From Candidatus Chloroploca mongolica (lineage in GTDB: Bacteria; Chloroflexota; Chloroflexia; Chloroflexales; Chloroflexaceae), in contig NZ_SIJK02000022.1 in assembly GCF_004762035.2 (NCBI RefSeq), positions 1-64,000 of the forward strand: DNA of 64,000 bases, written 5' to 3'. Position 1 is the first letter of the stretch. Each line of letters begins with the position of its first letter. This document shows positions 60,418 to 64,000 of this stretch, in pieces. Under the pieces are notes generated by a model, which worked only from the letters and a program-made list of their open reading frames with translations, searched no databases and was not told the DNA's origin. The position numbers were made by a program, and so were the translations under genes.

Positions 60418-63400
60418 TCAACCTGCAATAACTGGCGCGCTTCGGCGGCCCAGGGGCCATCGGGCGCGAGTTGGAGATAGGTTTCAAGCATGGCCCGGGC
60501 GCGGTCGCGGTCGCCGATTTCGCGAAAGAGTTGGCCGAGGCGAAAATAGGGTTCAGGCTCATTTGGATTTGCGGCCACCGCCTGGCTCAACGCGATCTCG
60601 GCCTTGTCAAACTCGCCCCAGCTCAACAGGGCCGCGCCAAGCTTATTCCAGTTGCCTCCGTTTGGTTGACGGCGAGCCGCCCGTAGGTACGCCTCTTCGG
60701 CCTCGCGGTAGCGTCCGGCGTCCGCCAGAATATCGCCCCAGAGGTGCAGCACGCCAATGTCATCAGGATTCGCCAGGGCGGGTGCCTCGAGAATGCGGGC
60801 GGCTTCGTCGAGCCGCCCCAGATTGCGGTAGCGCTCGGCCAGGCCAAAAGCCGTGGGGCCGTCGGTTGGATTGGCGCGATTCGCCGCTTCAAGCTCGGCC
60901 AGATCAGACGCAGGTGCCGTGATTGGCGCACCAGGGAGATTAGTTATACCACTGCTGCCAACTTCGGCCTCGGGTCGTGCGTAGCTTGATGGCACACCCC
61001 GTACCGCATAGATCTGCACGGCTGAGGTGGCAAAGACCGGGTCGAGGTAGATGCCCTGCATCTGTTTGAATTTGCTCAGCCCCTCGGCAGGATAGATCGC
61101 GTGCTCGACCCCGCCCACATAGACATAGTCGACATTGTAGCGTGCCAGGAAGCGTAACGCCTCTTCGACATCAGGGCTTTTGTAAAAGCGCTCGACGTCG
61201 GCATCACGCCGTGCGGCAACCTGTGGATCGCGCTGCTCGTTGACATGCAAGGCACTGACGACGGTCGGCAGGCCTGTATTGGCGGCGATGCGAATGCCAT
61301 AGCCCCGGTAGAAAGAAAGGTTTGATTGCACGACGATCGGTGTGCCACTGATCTCTTTGTTGAGCCAGTCAATCGCTTCGGCGTCGCCACGGAGATCAAT
61401 AAAGGCCTCGTTCATGCCAGGGGCGCAGCCGCCAAAGGCAGCGCAACTATAGCCAAATCCGGCCTGCGCCAAAAAGGCGCTGCCATCGAGTGTCAGCCCC
61501 GTCTGCACTTCAAACCGGTTGGCAATGCGCGAGGGAATGCCAGCCAGCGGGTAGAGCGCCATCATTGCCAGCAAGAGCCCCTGTACCGTCAGCGCCGCCG
61601 TCTGCGCTGGTCTGCCGCCAGTGCGCCGTAACGCCCGCAACAGGTTGGGCAGGCTGATCGCGGTTGCGAGCGCAAGCAAGATCCAGACCTGAAATCCAAA
61701 TTTAAAGACCGTATTCATGCGATACCAATCGCCCCCGGCGAGGTGATCGCGAATATAGACCAGTTCGATGCCCAGCGAGACGGCCAGGCCAACCCAGGCT
61801 AGCACAAAGCCGTACCAGGTTGCATTGGCGAGCCTGCGCTGCCCAAGTAGGAAGAGACCAACGAGCAAGAGCAACGCCAGCGCCATGCGCAACCCGAGTT
61901 GCGGCACGAGTGTGGTAATAAGCAGCAACAGGCCCACCAGATAGACAAGCGAGCTGGCTGAGATGCCAAGCGAGAGGCGCTGACTGATGCCAAGGGCTGT
62001 CACCACCGGGCGATCACCGGCGACCCGGTGTTGCCCCCAGACCCGTTGCAAGCCACCGAGCAAGACGGGGATCAGGGTCGCGAGAAAGAAGCCGTAGATG
62101 ACCAGGTAGTCGCGGATCTGCGTGCCATCAGCCCACGCCACCACCCCTACCCCGCCGACCGGGGCCCAGTAGTGGTCGAAGAAGGGTGCATAGAGCAGTA
62201 ACCCGCCTGCGATAACCAGTACTGCGACAACCATCGCCTGACCCAGCGCTGCCCACGGAATGCCGCGTTCGCCCCGCCCCACCGACCGCCACGCGCCACC
62301 GAGCAGTGCCAGACCAAGCAGCAGCGCATAGATTGGCACGTCCCACGCATTTGTCACCGCCAACGTGCCCAGGCTCAACGCGCTTACCACCAGCGTCGTG
62401 TACCACGCCAGCCGCGGGGCTTGCGGCAAGCGTTCTGCCGCAGGGTGCCCATGACGATACCGGCTTAACTCAAAGGCACACGCCACCAGCAACAACGCAA
62501 TCGGCAGCGCGATCATATGGGGATGCAGATCGGCGAAGAGAAAGGTAAATGCAGGAAATTCGTTGATGGTATTGGGGATAACCCGGCTCGGCCCGATGTA
62601 CCAATCGCCCAGGCGCTCCCCGAAGGTAGACAGGCTGCCACCACGGAAGGCCTGCCACACCGCCGCTGCGCCCCGCGACCAGCCTGTCGCAAAGAAACTC
62701 GCCAGGTTGCCCAGGATGCCGACCAGCGCGACGGCCAGCCATCCGTAGCGCACCCGTCCTGTCAACTCGGACACGATGGCAAACGCTCCCGCTACGGTCA
62801 ACGCAAAGAGCGTTGCGACCGCCAGGTTGAAGCCAATCGCCGGGGCTGTGCCGGTGAGCTTGATGGGCAGCGAGAGCAGGTAGAAGCCGTAATAGTAATA
62901 ATTGATATAACCATCACTGAAAAACGGATCGAACGGCGGCATCACCGGGCTGCGCAAGATCGCATAGAGAAAGCCGGCTTCCATCGGTTTCTCACCGCCC
63001 CAGATGGGATGCCAGAGATCGGGGTTGAACGCACGTACCAGCGCTAGCGCCAGCAGGCCACCCAGAAAAATCCCTTCGCTCCAGAAGATGCCGCGGCGCT
63101 TTGTTCGCAGGATCGCCAGCATTTGCCGTAGCCCTGCCCTGATGCGACCGCTCAGCGTTGCTTCAGCGCCCCGCCCAAGCCATCCAAGCAAGCCAAGATT
63201 GAGGCCGGCGACAAGGATCAGGCCGCCAAGGACGCCCTGGTAGTTGTAGCGCCATAGCCCGAGACTGGTCGGTAGCCAGACGGCGTACCCGAGCAAGAGC
63301 AAGCCAAGCACGCGTGCCCAGACAAAACCGCCGTCGCGCCAGCGACCAAAGATGATCACCGCCGTTGGAAGACCGAGCACGGCCAAGCCATAGAAGACCG

Positions 63401-64000
63401 CAAGCCAGAGTAGCAGCGAGGCCACCGAACTCTCGCGGACAAAGGGGTTCCAGGCAAATTCATCAACCGCAGGTAACTGATTGACCGGGGTGTCCAGCAG
63501 CAGTGGCGGGGTGAGATCCATCACCGGAGGATCCAGCACACGGTCGCTCGTCAGCATCTGTGGTGTTCCAGCATTCACCACGCGATAGATTGCTGTCTGG
63601 CCTTCGGCAAAGACCCGCTCCAGTTCGCCAGAGGCCGTCAGCGTCGCGAATTTCGCCAACCCGTCGGTACTGTAGAGGTCGCGTTCGACGCTGCCCACAT
63701 AGACATAGCTCACGCCGTAGTCACGGAGAAGATCTAGCGCTATGGGCACGTCTGTGGTCGTGTAGATCGTCTCGATCGTTTGCTGGCGGAAGGCAATCGC
63801 CGCATTCGCATTGACCGCATTGCGTTGCTGGATCTGGTGCCATTCCCAGCCGAGGATCGTAGGGAGACCGGTGAAGGTTGCGACCCGCCCGGCCCACTGG
63901 TACGAGGGTTGATGCGCCTCGAGGATCACCGGCGTTCCGGCGACATGCGCCTGGAGCCAGGCAATGGCTGCCGCGTCTTCGTTGAGGGCAAAGGCGTTGC
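60414..64000 (-). CDS. YYY-family membrane protein with TPR tail, partial (5-prime end beyond window)
   Basis: At least 1195 aa visible; the frame remains open through the right edge, so the start lies outside. Residues near the edge are the soluble C-terminal part of one YYY module (PTILGWEWHQIQQR, SYVYVGSVERDLYS). A full second module follows (EKPMEAGFLYAIL, PPFDPFFSDGYINYYYYGF, FPAFTFLFADLHPHMIALP, ending VDYVYVGGVEHAIYP), then ~170 residues of tetratricopeptide repeats. It is thus a tandem fusion. The 4-bp overlap couples it to the YYY gene at 57967-60417. Confidence 0.85.
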   Translation of the reverse strand, partial: NAFALNEDAAAIAWLQAHVAGTPVILEAHQPSYQWAGRVATFTGLPTILGWEWHQIQQRNAVNANAAIAFRQQTIETIYTTTDVPIALDLLRDYGVSYVYVGSVERDLYSTDGLAKFATLTASGELERVFAEGQTAIYRVVNAGTPQMLTSDRVLDPPVMDLTPPLLLDTPVNQLPAVDEFAWNPFVRESSVASLLLWLAVFYGLAVLGLPTAVIIFGRWRDGGFVWARVLGLLLLGYAVWLPTSLGLWRYNYQGVLGGLILVAGLNLGLLGWLGRGAEATLSGRIRAGLRQMLAILRTKRRGIFWSEGIFLGGLLALALVRAFNPDLWHPIWGGEKPMEAGFLYAILRSPVMPPFDPFFSDGYINYYYYGFYLLSLPIKLTGTAPAIGFNLAVATLFALTVAGAFAIVSELTGRVRYGWLAVALVGILGNLASFFATGWSRGAAAVWQAFRGGSLSTFGERLGDWYIGPSRVIPNTINEFPAFTFLFADLHPHMIALPIALLLVACAFELSRYRHGHPAAERLPQAPRLAWYTTLVVSALSLGTLAVTNAWDVPIYALLLGLALLGGAWRSVGRGERGIPWAALGQAMVVAVLVIAGGLLLYAPFFDHYWAPVGGVGVVAWADGTQIRDYLVIYGFFLATLIPVLLGGLQRVWGQHRVAGDRPVVTALGISQRLSLGISASSLVYLVGLLLLITTLVPQLGLRMALALLLLVGLFLLGQRRLANATWYGFVLAWVGLAVSLGIELVYIRDHLAGGDWYRMNTVFKFGFQVWILLALATAISLPNLLRALRRTGGRPAQTAALTVQGLLLAMMALYPLAGIPSRIANRFEVQTGLTLDGSAFLAQAGFGYSCAAFGGCAPGMNEAFIDLRGDAEAIDWLNKEISGTPIVVQSNLSFYRGYGIRIAANTGLPTVVSALHVNEQRDPQVAARRDADVERFYKSPDVEEALRFLARYNVDYVYVGGVEHAIYPAEGLSKFKQMQGIYLDPVFATSAVQIYAVRGVPSSYARPEAEVGSSGITNLPGAPITAPASDLAELEAANRANPTDGPTAFGLAERYRNLGRLDEAARILEAPALANPDDIGVLHLWGDILADAGRYREAEEAYLRAARRQPNGGNWNKLGAALLSWGEFDKAEIALSQAVAANPNEPEPYFRLGQLFREIGDRDRARAMLETYLQLAPDGPWAAEARQLLQVE

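Overview
The window reads as a chromosomal segment of a Chloroflexota bacterium (class Chloroflexia, close to the Chloroflexales filamentous lineages). This is inferred from protein style: three very large YYY-family (DUF2298) membrane proteins, a secreted protein ending in a YLP(I/L)V-R tail, an RNase Y/SpoVS pair, many lipoproteins with Ala/Pro/Thr linkers, and abundant short palindromic repeats. No rRNA, tRNA, CRISPR array, phage or full insertion sequence was found. No photosynthesis genes are present, so the lineage cannot be fixed further.

Layout: 1-135 truncated repeat element; 189-2144 secreted glycosidase-like protein; 2189-4323 sugar aminotransferase and SDR pair; 4373-7528 first YYY protein; 7598-8167 RibD/DHFR-like reductase; 8342-12612 Met-rich membrane protein, two-component system and moeA; 12658-14971 copper-delivery operon (PCuAC, SCO, cupredoxin-like) read in the opposite direction; 15043-18185 HD protein and the acyl phosphate pair PTA/PTB plus AckA; 18282-22548 polysaccharide genes; 22631-23479 sortase; 23500-24000 nested mobile repeats; 24135-27386 YceI lipoprotein, RDD protein, histidine phosphatase and CAP protein; 27480-34455 leftward block with a DAG kinase-like protein, trpB, trpF, a phosphoesterase and a NYN RNase-like protein; 34844-39395 glycosyltransferase, inositol phosphatase, radical SAM, rimI and a duplicated-domain lipoprotein; 39737-44681 rny, spoVS, a cNMP/CBS/DUF294 protein and a DEDD exonuclease; 44685-46872 a degenerate Mur/cyanophycin-synthetase-like protein, a methyltransferase and an unknown; 46876-47244 two mobile repeats; 47332-51684 Na/Ca exchanger, CHAT-TPR protein and bS18; 51757-55180 nucleotidyltransferase, GNAT, pseudokinase-SH3 and methyltransferase; 55485-57845 PHP-AlbA_2 protein; 57967-64000 two overlapping YYY genes, the second running off the right edge.

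Functional themes: copper delivery to a respiratory oxidase, possibly sensed by the Met-rich two-component system next door (inference); cell-envelope polysaccharide assembly; acetyl/butyryl phosphate metabolism; RNA turnover. The least conventional material is the PHP-AlbA_2 multidomain protein, the pseudokinase with an extracellular SH3 domain, the CHAT-TPR protein, the Mur-like protein with a broken P-loop, the Cys-less Trm112-like membrane protein, the tandem YYY genes, and at least two families of non-autonomous repeats, one of them caught inserted inside another with a perfect 10-bp target duplication.
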